Shown: positions 31,991 through 43,543 of the stretch, in pieces | Numbering within the stretch: position 1 is the first letter of the stretch | How the letters are laid out: each line of letters begins with the position of its first letter | Origin: Drosophila persimilis | Lineage: Eukaryota; Arthropoda; Insecta; Diptera; Drosophilidae | Assembly: GCF_003286085.1 (NCBI RefSeq) | Contig: NW_020825321.1 | Coordinates: forward strand, 186,001-250,000 | Reading direction: 5' to 3' | Length of the DNA: 64,000 nucleotides | The notes under the pieces: generated by a model | The model's database searches: none | What the model saw: the letters and a program-made list of their open reading frames with translations, nothing else | Told to the model about the DNA's origin: nothing | Program-made: the position numbers and the translations under genes

Positions 31991-32102
31991 CGAACATGCA
32001 AGAAAGATAGCTATTAGACTAACATTCGAGGAAAATTAGCACTAAACTTATTAAGAAATTAAGCATGCAATAAAATACAAAATACAAATACCGCTACAAT
32101 TA

Positions 32103-34854
32103 CTAATTACTAGAAAGGTGTGTAAGGATTAGTAATTTAATAAGAGGAAGAGAATTAGTGGAGGATATAATATGGTAGAGGGAATTATAATCCGAGCATA
32201 AGACCCTAAACGGTTCATGCAAGGAATAATTCGATCTACAAAGTGGAAGGAACAACGGTATAAAGTTTCTAGTCAGTCTAATAGGAATCGTGAAGTTTAT
32301 GCAGCTCAACAGATCAGGGCTGTCTTTGTCACCCCTGATCAAGTTGTGCATAAATATCACACCAAGCATTTTTCTACGGTTAACTAAGGATGGGAGGTTT
32401 ACTAATAATAGTCTACTACAGTAAGATGGGAGTCTTACACCCGCATCCCAGTTAAGGCCCCGCAGAGCAAAGAGTAAAAAGTTTTTCTGTACTGATACCA
32501 CCATACACAGGAGCCGTATTCTAAGATCGGACGAACAAGCGAGGTATAGAGAGTCTTTGTTATATAGGGGTCGTCAAATTCCTTTGACCACCTCTTTATA
32601 AACCCAAGCACGCCCATGGCCTTATTTACCATGGTAGAAATGTGTTCGGAAAACTTTAACTTGGGGTCTAACATAACACCCAGATCATCCACCAGGGTAA
32701 TTCTCTCAAGAGAACCCCCAAATAGGGTGTAGGTAGCCAACAAAGGGCTAGAACGATGAAATTTCATAACTTTGCATTTCGAGGCATTAAGGTGTAGCAA
32801 GTTTGCACAACACCATGACTGAAAGCTATTGAGATCGGATTGCAAGCGAGAATGAAATGAAATGTCCTTGTACTGAACACAGAGTTTAACATCATCCGCA
32901 TACATAAGTACTCGAGAGTATGTTAATACTGAAGGCAAGTCATTAATAAAGAGTGTGAAGAGTAAGGGGCCTAGATGGCTGCCCTGTGGTACTCCCGAAG
33001 AAACCTTTACTGGTAAAGAGAGGGAGTTTTTGAAGAGGACTCTTTGAGACCTAGAACAAAGATAGCTCAGGATCTCAGGAGGTTGGGCGGAAACCCTAAA
33101 AGGTCAAGCTTATGTGCTAAAAGGGAATGGTTTACAGAGTCGAATGCTTTACTAAAGTCGGTGTAAATAACATCCGTCTGAAAGTTACCTTGAAAGCCTT
33201 TAATAATGAAAGAGGTAAACTCTAACAAGTTCGTGGTGGTTGATCGCCGCCTTATAAATCCATGCTGAGTTGGAGATATAAGTGACTTGCAGAGATGTTG
33301 CAAGTGCGGAGTTAAAACCTTCTCAAACATTTTAGGAATAGCGGATAACTTTGCTATACCTCTATAATTTTTGCATCAGACTTGCTACCTTTTTTATGGA
33401 GAGGAATTATAAACGATTCCTTCCAGATCGGGGGGAAGCAAGAAGAATCAATGGACAGGGTGAATAGTTTAAGCAAAGGTCCACACAGAGCCTCGGCGCA
33501 GTACCTGAGTACACAACCTGGAACCCCGTCTGGACCCGGTGAAAACACCGGCTTAACTAGTCGAAGATCAAGAAGTAGGGAACATTCATTTAACAAGGGA
33601 CTGAAAATGCCGTTCGACCTCGGTAAACCGTATGGGTACGGATGACCAGAGTAGCTTTCCTCAGAATAGGTGGTTTGGAAGAATTGGGCAAAAAGATCGG
33701 CAATTGCCTGATCATTATTTGCCGACGTATTACAAAATGATAGCGAGGATGGGTGTGCGGACGTTCTACGCTTACTGTTTACGAAGCTGTAAAACTGTTT
33801 AGGGTCCTGAGAAAAACGTATCCTGCATCGAGATAGGTAGTTCTTATAGCATTGAGCATTAAGAACTGAAAAGTTTGACCGAGCTAATACATAGCGAGAG
33901 TGAGAAGTAGGAGAACCCACTTCTTGAAATTTTTTATAAAGTCTTGATTTTAAGTTTTTTAGACTGGATAACTCTTTGGTAAACCAAGGGGGTTTTCCAG
34001 ATCTAGTCGGACAAGAAAGCGGGACACAAGAATCGAAAAATGTGCCAAGAGCATTGTAAAAAATGTTTGTGCCTTTTATGATATCAGTGCACAAGTACAA
34101 AGCGGACCAATCAAAATCCCTAATGAGGTTATTAAGCTTCGCAAACTCGGCTTTACGAAAGCAGCGGACACGTTCGGGCAGCCTACTCGACCGATCCAAT
34201 ACAGTTTGTCCTATATCTAGCGACACCTCGAAAGTAAGGTGGTAGGCATCTTCAGGTATAATGAGCGGAAGGGCTCGGGTTAACAACACTATGGTCGGAT
34301 ACAAAGCACAGATCAAGCAATCGACCCAAGGTATTTTTCACATGGTTGACTTGAGACAGGGATAGGTCAAGCAAGCCGTCAACAAAGTCATGTCATGACA
34401 TGGGCACTAGGATACTAGACTCGTTTACCGAAAACCAAACAGTTCCTGGCAAGTTGAAGTCACCAAGAACTATCATACGATCTTTATCAGATAGCGAGGA
34501 AGAAACAGCGGTTAAAGCTGACAAGTGCTGCTCATAAATTGAAATATCCGAAGAAGGTGGGATATACGAGCAAGTAATGAATATAGCAAAAGCGGGAAGA
34601 ATCAGTTTTACACACAGGAATTCCAGTTCCTGTTGAACTTGGACTGTGAAGTGTTCCGACGTGAAGTAAGAGTCCACTGCAATTAGAACCCCCCCTGCAC
34701 GTCGAGACGAACGGTCCTTTCTAAAAGTTGTGTACCGACCTGCCAAAACCTCGGAACTAAGAATGTCCGGCTTTAACCAGGTTTCAGTAAACACAATAAC
34801 GTGGGAAGCAAATGCAACACTATCCCGGAAAAGAATGCTGAGCTTACTACGCAA
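32103..34854 (-). pseudogene. CR1 ORF2: endonuclease and RT, copy 1
   Basis: Endonuclease fragment 34854-34393 (VIVFTETWL, MIVLGDFNLPG); linker 34316-33354 (GKPPWFTKEL, KFQEVGSP, FSPGPDGVPGCVL, FPPIWKESFIIPLHKKG); RT 33330-33067 (HGFIRRRSTTTNL, YTDFSKAFDSVNH) and 32938-32435 with the catalytic MYADDVKL; then the thumb (KLKFSEHIS, SLVRPILEYGSCVW) and C-terminus to 32103. At least four frame interruptions. Motif order is complete, so the sequence was once a full RT. Copies at 37234-39503 share most of it. Confidence 0.85.
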
Positions 34855-34889
34855 GTCTCTTACATTCTGATAGGTTACTAAAAGAGAAG

Positions 34890-35692
34890 TTAGTTTTTTG
34901 GAAAGGTGGAAGCAAGACGGGAAGTTGAGGAAGAGGAAGTTGAGGTTGAGGGTGGCACACTGGAAAGATTTGGAAGGGATATGGGGGGCCTATTCTTCTT
35001 CTTAGCCTTAAACTCCTTCACCACCAAATGCTCCGGCCAAAATTTGGCGGAGCAAATGGTGTCAAATTGAGTTGGGGAGGTGCTTATCTTAAACGAGGCT
35101 ATCTCCCTGGCATAAGAGAAGTTAAATTTCTCCACCTTTAAACCCACGGCTTTTATTTTGCTTTGAATAAAAGCAATTACATCATTAGATGTGAGGTCAG
35201 GGGCCAGCCGTGAAACAAAAACTTGTCGTTTTGGTGGGCCTCCCACCAGTGGTTTAGTCACCACAGGCCTAGTACCTGTGGTGGCAAGGTCCGGAACGTC
35301 TATTTACTGGTGGGATCGGGATAGACGGGACAGCTAGCGAACTTGCGGACACCACGGACACGGACGCTGCAGACGTACTTGGCTGCACATTCTCCGAGGC
35401 GATGAATTCGGCTACCGAATCTGCATCGCCAGCAGCAGTCGTTGCCCTTGGAGATCAACGAGATCAACTGCTGCACCCTTGGAGTGGTCGGAGTCAGTTT
35501 TTCGGCGGCGCACGGCTGAGTGACGGTTGGCAATTGCAGATCCCGCGGAGTGACCTTTTTGCGCCTCGGAGACTCATTCAGCAGTTTTAAACCGCTAAAC
35601 TGAGCCTCCATGGCTAGGAGCCGATCGTATTGGTTTTTAAAACCAACGGTCAGCTCCGTAAAGCCACTCCGCGTCTGCCTCATGAAAGCCAT
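34890..35692 (-). pseudogene. CR1 ORF1, partial, copy 1
   Basis: Two frames: 35692-35300 (from MRQTRSGFTELTVGF, Ser/Thr linker) and 35264-34890 (RQVFVSRLAPDLTSN, FKAKKKNRPPIS, Ser-rich tail ending SRLASTFPKN). The PHD-like N-terminus is lost at the junction with the next tandem unit (35699/35700). Small deletions shift the frame near 35290 and 35455. Confidence 0.75.
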
Positions 35693-35895
35693 GAGGCATG
35701 AGAGAATCTTGCGAAGCCTTGCGGCCTCTGACGGTTTCTCAATTTCCGAGCAAAATTTTTGCCAAGAGGCCCTTTTTGCTTTCCTTGTTTCCTTTTTATA
35801 TAGTGACAGACTGATTTTGTAGTCTGCCCAGTGGCTCTCCTCGTTCGCGCTTTTGGCCCTGTTGAAGAGGGTCCTGCAGCTTTTACGTAGGATGT

Positions 35896-36825
35896 CTATT
35901 TGTTTTGACCACCAGGGGGTTTCTTTTTCCCCCTAGGTTTGCTAGAGGGGCATGCTGCCGCGAAGGCTTTGTTGCATGCCTCTGTGAACCTGTTCACTAG
36001 GCGATCTAGGTCGTCTTTTGTGTCCGGGCATGATGACGCTTTGGAGGGGAATAAGTCCTCCAGGGCTGAGCTATAATTTTCCCAGTTGGCTTTCCTGGGA
36101 TTAATATAGTCCTTAGGTTTCGGACACTCGAGGGATAGTGTGGTCTCGATGTATCTGTGGTCAGAGAAAGAGTGGTCATCAAGGACTTGCCAACTCTTGA
36201 CTATGTCTAACAGGCTGGAAGACACTAGGGTGATGTCAATAACCTCCTGTCGATTTTTAATTATAAAAGTGGGGTCGTTGCCCCGATTACAAATAAATAG
36301 ATTTGAGTTAAGGATGAAGCTGAAAAGTGACTCACCCCTTACATTTGTGTTCGAGCTCCCCCATTGAGTGTGGTGAGCGTTGGCATCGCAACCTATTAAT
36401 AGGTCTATGTCCGACCTCTCGCTGTCGCTGGCTAGTTTGCGAACAAGGTCGTTGGGAGGATCGTTTCCCTCATGGGCCATGTAGGACGACATCAGCCTTA
36501 GATGTGTCCCTTTCAGCTCTAGGCTTGCCGCCGTGTTGTTGCTATCGCTATAATTATGGAGCAGAAAGATATTAAGGTGCTTTCTGGCGAGAATGCAGGT
36601 GCGGGTTTTACCTTCATGTTGAGCTACAATTATCTTGTACTCCTTCGACCCTAGTCCACAAACCTTGTCTCCCACTATCCAAGGTTCCTGGATCAGGGCT
36701 ACGTCTGCTCCGCTCTCTTCGAGGCGGAGTATAAGAGCAGCGGATGCTGCTTTACAGTGGTGCAGATTGATCTGAAGGAGCCTCAGGGACATCCTTAGTG
36801 TTCTCCACCACTGTAATGTCGGCAT
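35896..36825 (-). pseudogene. LOA endonuclease domain, copy 2
   Basis: Same endonuclease as copy 1 but open further, 309 residues, ending GKKKPPGGQNK with a frameshift-induced stop at 35896-35898. Catalytic-region motifs ALIQEPWI, GCDANAHHTQW and SDHRY are all present. The ORF1 end (36976-36752) overlaps its start. The RT is not present because the tandem unit starts inside the linker. Confidence 0.85.
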
Positions 36826-37233
36826 CCGGATCGTCTTCGACTTCCTCGTGGCAACACATCGCCTCGAAGTCGCATCTCAGCGTGCCATCGGTGGAGTAGC
36901 CCTCTAGGTCTATCTCTGTGTGATCGTCGGGTGCTTCGATCTTTGGACGTTGACATGCAATGACTGCATCTTTCAAGAGGCGATGCAGTTACTGCACCGT
37001 CAAGTGGCCCGTGTGACACCAGCAGAAGGCTGTTACGCGCGGATCCCAGGCAAAACGCATCCCTCCTCCCGCCCAACCGACCGAGGGGCGCTGCCGCATG
37101 ACGCGCGGTGCGTAGCCGAACCAAACGCGAACATGCAAGAAAGATAGCTATTAGACTAACATTCGAGGAAAATTAGTACTAAACTTACTAAGAAACTAAG
37201 CATGCAATCAAAATACAAATACCACTACAGTTA

Positions 37234-39503
37234 CTAATTAATAGAAAAGTGTGTAAGGATTAATAATTTAATAAGAGGAAGAGAATTAGTGGTGGATATA
37301 ATATGGTAGAGGGAATTATAATCTGAGCATAAGACCCTAAACAGTTCATGCAAGGAATAATTCGATCTACAAAGTGGAAGGAACAACGGTATAAAATTTC
37401 TAGTCAGTCTAATAGGAATCGTGAAGTTTATGCGGCTCAACAGATCAGGGCTGTCTTTGTCACCCCTGATCAAGTTGTGCATAAATATCACACCAAGCAC
37501 TTTTCTACGGTTAACTAAGGATGGGAGGTTTACTAATAGTAGTCTACTAGAGTAAGATGGGAGTCTTACACCCGCATCCCAGTTAAGGCCCCGCAGAGCA
37601 AAGAGTAAAAAGTTTTTCTGTACTGATTCTATACGGTCCTGGTGTACTTTGTACTGAGGGCACCATACACAGGAGCCGTATTCTAAGATCGGACGAACAA
37701 GCGAGGTATAGAGAGTCTTTGTTATATAGGGGTCGTCAAATTCCTTTGACCACCTCTTTATAAACCCAAGCACGCCCATGGCCTTATTTACCATGGTAGA
37801 AATGTGTTCGGAAAACTTTAACTTGGGGTCTAACATAACACCCAGATCATCCACCAGGCTAATTCTCTCAAGAGAACCACCAAATAGGCTGTAGGGAGCC
37901 AACAAAGGGCTAGAACGATGAAATGTCATAACTTTGCATTTCGAGGCATTAAGGTGTAACAAGTTTGCACAACACCATGACTGAAAGTTATTGAGATCGG
38001 ATTGCAAGCGAGAATGAAATGAAATGTCCTTGTACTGAACACAGAGTTTAACATCATCCGCATACATAAGTACTCGAGAGTATGTTAATACTGAAGGCAA
38101 GTCATTAATAAAGAGTGTGAAGAGTAAGGGGCCTAGATGGCTGCCCTGTGGTACTCCCGAAGAAACCTTTACTGGTAAAGAGAGGGAGTTTTTGAAGAGG
38201 ACTCTTTGAGACCTAGAACAAAGATAGCTCAGGATCTCAGGAGGTTGGGCGGAAACCCTAAAAGGTCAAGCTTATGTGCTAAAAGGGAATGGTTTACAGA
38301 GTCGAATGCTTTACTAAAGTCGGTGTAAATAACATCCGTCTGAAAGTTACCTTGAAAGCCTTTAATAATGAAAGAGGTAAACTCTAACAAGTTCGTGGTG
38401 GTTGATCGCCGCATTATAAATCCATGCGGACGTTCTACGCTTACTGTTTACGAAGCTGTAAAACTGTTTAGGGTCCTGAGAAAAACGTATCCTGCATCGA
38501 GATAGGTAGTTCTTATAGCATTGAGCATTAAGAACTGAAAAGTTTGACCGAGCTAATACATAGCGAGAGTGAGAAGTAGGAGAACCCACTTCTTGAAATT
38601 TTTTATAAAGTCTTGATTTTAAGTTTTTTAGACTGGATAACTCTTTGGTAAACCAAGGGGGTTTTCCAGATCTAGTCGGACAAGAAAGCGGGACACAAGA
38701 ATCGAAAAATGTGCCAAGAGCATTGTAAAAAATGTTTGTGCCTTTTATGATATCAGTGCACAAGTACAAAGCGGACCAATCAAAATCCCTAATGAGGTTA
38801 TTAAGCTTCGCAAACTCGGCTTTACGAAAGCAGCGGACACGTTCGGGCAGCCTACTCGACCGATCCAATACAGTTTGTCCTATATCTAGCGACACCTCGA
38901 AAGTAAGGTGGTAGGCATCTTCAGGTATAATGAGCGGAAGGGCTCGGGTTAACAACACTATGGTCGGATACAAAGCACAGATCAAGCAATCGATCCAAGG
39001 TATTTTTCACATGGTTGACTTGAGACAGGGATAGGTCAAGCAAGCCGTCAACAAAGTCATGTCATGACATGGGCACTAGGATACTAGACTCGTTTACCGA
39101 AAACCAAACAGTTCCTGGCAAGTTGAAGTCACCAAGAACTATCATACGATCTTTATCAGATAGCGAGGAAGAAACAGCGGTTAAAGCGGACAAGTGCTGC
39201 TCATAAATTGAAATATCCGAAGAAGGTGGGATATACGAGCAAGTAATGAATATAGCAAAAGCGGGAAGAATCAGTTTTACACACAGGAATTCCAGTTCCT
39301 GTTGAACTTGGACTGTAAGAGTCCACTGCAATTAGAACCCACCCTGCACGTCGAAACGAACGGTCCTTTCTAAAAGTTGTGTACCGACCTGCCAAAACCT
39401 CGGAACTAAGAATGTTCGGCTTTAACCAGGTTTCAGTAAACACAATAACGTGGGAAGCAAATGCAACACTATCCCGGAAAAGAATGCTGAGCTTACTACG
39501 CAA
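37234..39503 (-). pseudogene. CR1 ORF2, copy 2
   Basis: Pieces in minus order: endonuclease 39503-39062 (frame break at ~39315), linker 38985-38440, RT N-part 38414-38229 (FSKAFDSVNH), RT core and thumb plus C-terminus 38100-37234, the last one open. The ~490-bp deletion removes the part with FSPGPDGVPG. Dead copy of the same element as 32103-34854. Confidence 0.8.
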
Positions 39504-39538
39504 GTCTCTTACATTCTGATAGGTTACTAAAAGAGAAG

Positions 39539-39885
39539 TTAGTTTTTTGGAAAGGTGGAAGCAAGACGGGAAGTTGAGGAAGAGGAAGTTGAGGTTGAGG
39601 GTGGCACACTGGAAAGATTTGGAAGGGATATGGGGGGCCTATTCTTCTTCTTAGCCTTAAACTCCTTCACCACCAAATGCTCCGGCCAAAATTTGGCGGA
39701 GCAAATGGTGTCAAATTGAGTTGGGGAGATGCTTATCTTAAACGAGGCTATCTCCCTGGCATAAGAGAAGTTAAATTTCTCCACCTTTAAACCCACGGCT
39801 TTTATTTTGCTTTGAATAAAAGCAATTACATCATTAGATGTGAGGTCAGGGGCCAGCCGTGAAACAAAAACTTGTCGTTTTGGTG
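39539..39885 (-). pseudogene. CR1 ORF1 C-terminus, copy 2
   Basis: About 115 codons with VEKFNFSYAREIASF and the Ser-rich tail ending at 39539-39541. Cut at 39885 by the junction with the non-LTR element. Confidence 0.75.
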
Positions 39886-42175
39886 ATGTCCTTGAATCTG
39901 TGCTTAAAATTAAGTCAAATACAATCGGACTGGATGAAATACATCCAAAATTTCTAAAAATCTTACTTCCGAAAATATTACCACATGTGACTTATATTTG
40001 CAATACTGTCTTAACAAAATCAATATTTCCAAGTACATGGAAGCTTGCGAAAATAACCGCGGTCCCTAAAGGAAAAAATGAATATAGACCTATATCAATT
40101 CTATAATTTTTGTCAAAAGTCCTTGAACAATTAATGTCTCAAAGAATTGTAACTTGCCTAGATAACAATGCATTACTAAGTGACAATCAGTCAGGTTACA
40201 GAAGACAAGGAAGCTGTACTACAGCAATAGTAAATATAAGGGACGACTTTAAATTAAAACAAGGTGAAGGAAATGTGACGCTATTAGTACTACTTGACTT
40301 CCGTTAAGCATTTGGCATGGTTAACCACGAAATCTTATTAAGTAAATTAGTCAACTTTTTATACCCGATACTCAAAATGAGTGTTGGGGTATATTAGAAT
40401 TCTGGTGAAAATGGATGTGTGTATCGTCCAGAAGGAAGCGTTTCCGACCCCATAAAGTATATATATTCTTGATCAGCATCAATAGCCGAGTCGATTGAGC
40501 CATTTCTGTCTGTCCGACCGTCCGTCCGTCCGTTTATCCGTCCCTATGAGCGCCTTGTGTTTAAAGATTATAAGAGCTAGTGCAACGACATTTTATATCC
40601 GAACTTCTGTGATATGTCACTGTTACAAGTGTATTTCAAAACTTCGACCCACCCCCGCAAAGAGCGAAAATCTGTGGCATCCACAGATCTCAGAGACTAT
40701 TAGAACTGGCTGTAGAGCTTTCACTGTTACAAAACTAGTTGTAATTTTTCACTGCAGAGCTTACTGTTACAAGTGTATTTATTTTTGCTCACTGTGGAGA
40801 GCTCACTAGTACAAGTGTGTTTCAAAATTTCGCCCCACCCCCTTCCGACCAAACAAAGGACGAAATTCTGTGGCAACCACAATATTAAAGATACGAGAAA
40901 TTTAAAAACGCACAATCATAGAGAATGGCCATATCTACTTGATTGCCGAATCTTGCCAAATCCGAATCAGATCGGATTATTATTATAACCAAAAGTAACA
41001 AATCAATTTGCAGTGGCTACGCAGCGCCCGTCGACACGTTCTGACTGATTTTCTGTCTCTCTCACACGCACTCTTTGTCGTTTAATGTAGCCATACTGAC
41101 TATGTATCGGGTATAAATGTAGTGTTGCGGTCGCAGCAGCAACTCACAACCTTCCCCCTCGTTCAATTTGAGTAATGTAGCTATAAAGCTATTAAAATCG
41201 TATTTAACGGATAGAAGACAGGTAGTAGTAAGTGGAAGTAGAATTTCTTCAATGATGAGCACTACACGTGGTGTGCCTCAAGGTTCAGTTCTTGGGCCGC
41301 TTTTGTTCTCATTATATGTGAATGACCTGCCAGACGTCCTGTTAAATTGTAAAAGTCATATGTATGCGGATGACGTCCAAATGTAGGTTAGTCGTCCATT
41401 GAGTAAAATTGATGAGTGTATAAGTGTGTGTAACAGTGATTTGTTCAATGTGAGTAGCTGGGCGAAGCGTAATGGTCTGGCACTTAATCCAGATAAATGT
41501 AAATGTGTAATTATATACAAGAAGCAACTAAATACGATGGCCTATCCAAAACTTGAAATCGAAGGAAAACAAATTAATTACGTTGATCATGTGGAAAACT
41601 TAGGATTAACATTTAACAATACGCTTTCTTGGAGTAACCAAGTAGTTAAAGCTACTGGTAGAACATATAGTCTACTAAGAAAACTCGCACCAACACAAAA
41701 ATACCTACCAGATATACTCAAACTAATGATAGCTAAGACATATTTGACACCCACCTTATTCTATGGTATTGAAATATTTGGAAATTGTGACGCTGAATCT
41801 CAAAAAAAACTAAAAGTAACATTTAACAACATTGCCCGCTACATATATAATAAGAGACGAACCGATCATATCTCAATCTTAGCAAGACAAATATTCAAAA
41901 TGGATTTAAAGACATGGATAGGGTACAGAACAATTATTTTTCTACATCGTATAATCTATACCAGACAGCCGAGCTACTTATATGATAAATTAACCTTTGT
42001 TTCATCAAATAGAACGTTGAATCTGGTAACCATAAGGTACAAACTTGCCAATTCAGGAAAACAATTTTTAACAAATGCTATTCGGTTATGGATTGAGTTA
42101 CCTTTCAATATTAAAAATATTAGTAGAGCAACGCAATTTAGGGATAAATTAGAAAAACACTTGATAAACCCATAA
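39886..42175 (+). pseudogene. non-LTR ORF2 (RT and C-terminus), right part
   Basis: RT blocks [19 protein letters not shown] and the catalytic MYADD (near 41360) are present. The C-terminal half 41399-42175 is open for 258 residues (SSWAKRNGLALNPDKCK, ARYIYNKRRTDHIS, ending LEKHLINP). Stops at 40104-40106, 40305-40307 and 41384-41386 and an 804-bp DINE-1 insertion at 40358-41163 inactivate it. It is the only copy here with the YADD box and natural C-terminus. Clade tentative (CR1-superfamily). Confidence 0.75.
40358..41163 (+). mobile_element. DINE-1-like element inside the RT
   Basis: It starts TATACCCGATACTCAAAATG, has a GTCCGTCCGTCC core near 40520 and ends GTTGCGGTCGCAGCAGCAAC then CTTCCCCCTCGTT. 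RT coding sequence resumes immediately afterwards (CAATTTGAGTAATG). About 800 bp, non-coding; it looks like the most complete DINE-1 in the window. Confidence 0.88.
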
Positions 42176-42459
42176 ATAAAAAAAATAAATAAAATACAAA
42201 AACAAGAATAATAATAATAATAAAAAAAAATAATAAAAAAAAATTAAAATTTGTATTAGTATTAGTATTAATAATACAAATATTATTCATAATAATAAAA
42301 ATATTAGTCATACTAAAAATGTTAGAATAAGAAAATCATTCTGCTTAAAAGCACACAACTATGTGAACTCCATGTGACTAGCGCATTAACATAAAGTAGA
42401 AATACTGTCGCGTTAGGAATATATATATACAAATAAATAATGTAATGTACATGGCGACA

Positions 42460-43541
42460 GGCATCATCAGGAATAAAATAAAAGGTCCCGCAAATAACGT
42501 CCTGTCATCTTTCAATAGGGTTATAAATTTCAAGGCAACTTTGAATAGATTCAATAGTTCGTATTCCAACAAAACTCCAGTGAGCTTGATACAACAAAAA
42601 CTGGCCATCATGCGGCAGGGAAACCTGTCCTTGACGGAATACTAAGACGAGATTGAGAAGCAGATCTCTCTCATTACCATTAAAACATAATGGTCCATAA
42701 TGCGGTCGCAGCGGGCATTCTTAACGAAAAAGCCAGGGACGACGCTTTAGACGTAAACCAGAGAGGATCGCAGCGTTTTGGCTGCAAATTACGCCAGGGC
42801 CATGGAGGAAAATGCCCAAAAAACGGGCCAGCGCCAAACTCAAGCGCAACTCCAGGGCAATTTTAGGCAAACTAGAGCCGTGGACTCCTATAAAAGTCCT
42901 CATTACGACGAAAGGCAAGACGCGTCGAACGCCCAGCAGGGAAGATCCAACCAACGATCCAATAGCGGCAGGACTCGGGCCCAGGACCGGGAGCCCATGG
43001 ATGTAGATGCTTCTTCTTCCAAACTATGACTGCCCACTGCTTACCAAAAACCGTTCGGGTCTGGTGGACGCAATCACAAAGTTTCGAAGAAATTCCTTCT
43101 GTCAGTATTCGACAAGACCTCGCCATTTTTTTTCTTGGAATCATTATCATCATTTGACGGCCGACATTGTGCTTAAGGAGCGGTAACCTCAGATTCGGTA
43201 ACACTACTGAGGTAATCAAATTCCACAAGTGCATAGACGTCAACCACACAAACGTTATTGACGTTAATGCTCCCCCAGCAGAGGTGGTCGACAAAAAAGG
43301 CACTGATGAAGCGTGCAATAAAATGAAACGTAATGGACTTTCGGAAGCTCAATCAAAAAACAGTGGTCGACAAATACCCGATGCCAAGCATCTCAATGAT
43401 CTTAGCAAACTTGGGTACTGCCAGATTCTTCACAACACTGGACTTGAAGTCTGGATACCACAAAATAACCTTGGCGGAGCGCGACCGAGAAAAGACTTCC
43501 TTTTCCGTAAACGGAGGGAAGTACGAGTTTTGCCGACTTTT
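42460..43541 (+). pseudogene. mdg3-like gag 3' part and pol start
   Basis: Gag resumes after the target duplication with GIIRNKIKGPANNVL and LAIMRQGNLSLTEY, then a stop at 42643-42645. Further Gag-like Gln/Arg-rich codons continue in other frames to ~43028. 43333-43541 encodes RT blocks (MDFRKLNQKTVVDKYPMP and TTLDLKSGYHKI) and then stops at a DINE-1 boundary. The protease is not recognisable. This is the other half of the element beginning near 23437. Confidence 0.65.
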
Positions 43542-43543
43542 TG

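Larger units (their letters stand above)
27932..32005 (-). mobile_element. LOA-clade (Bilbo/TRIM-like) non-LTR element, antisense
   Basis: Minus-strand order is the ORF1 end (about 31990-31615), endonuclease (31654-30800), RT (about 30680-29500), connection domain (29444-28863), RNaseH (28680-28062) and a 3' end with repeated TTAGG/CCTAA units at 27937-27957. RNaseH after RT is diagnostic of LOA/I/R1-type lineages; the sequence style fits LOA. The element is 5'-truncated within ORF1. The left part of ORF2 is single copy, while 30563-32005 is duplicated at 35700-37140. Confidence 0.8.
30563..35699. repeat. 5,137-bp tandem unit, copy 1 (LOA 5' part + CR1)
   Basis: The sequence from GAGAGAATCTTGCGAAGCC at 30563 recurs at 35700 (offset 5,137). 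The unit contains the LOA RT start, endonuclease and ORF1 end, then an antisense CR1 running from its 3' end to mid-ORF1. Head-to-tail order is the same in both copies. Confidence 0.85.
32006..35699 (-). mobile_element. CR1 element, antisense, copy 1 of the tandem unit
   Basis: Minus-strand order is partial ORF1 (35692-34890), endonuclease (34854-34393), linker (34316-33354), RT (33330-32435), C-terminus (32504-32103) and a 3' UTR ending near GAAAGATAGCT at 32007. It covers most of a CR1 element apart from the ORF1 start. Several frameshifts. Confidence 0.8.
35700..39885. repeat. tandem unit, copy 2 (shortened)
   Basis: It repeats 30563-35238 in the same order. A deletion of ~490 bases in the CR1 RT/linker (junction near 38425, ATCCATG|CGGACG) shortens it. 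It ends at 39885 inside CR1 ORF1, where the plus-strand non-LTR element resumes. Copies differ by scattered single bases, fewer than the non-LTR left/right parts do. Confidence 0.85.
37141..39885 (-). mobile_element. CR1 element, antisense, copy 2 (internal deletion)
   Basis: It runs from a 3' UTR at 37141 to ORF1 at 39885. The RT C-terminal half is better preserved here (38100-37234 open, 288 residues with MYADDVKL). The endonuclease lacks ~10 codons near 39310, and the linker is deleted between 38414 and 38440. Confidence 0.8.
24041..42447 (+). mobile_element. CR1-superfamily-like non-LTR insertion, opened by a 14.7-kb block
   Basis: The outer edges carry the same 12-bp target duplication TACATGGCGACA (24029-24040 and 42448-42459), so 24041 and 42447 are the two ends of one insertion. 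The 5'-truncated left part (24041-25166) and right part (39885-42447) both belong to one family. However, they overlap: 24592-25166 corresponds to the region starting at 39885, with many substitutions. Between them lie antisense CR1 and LOA elements. The 3' end is A/T-rich with AATAAT runs. Confidence 0.65.
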
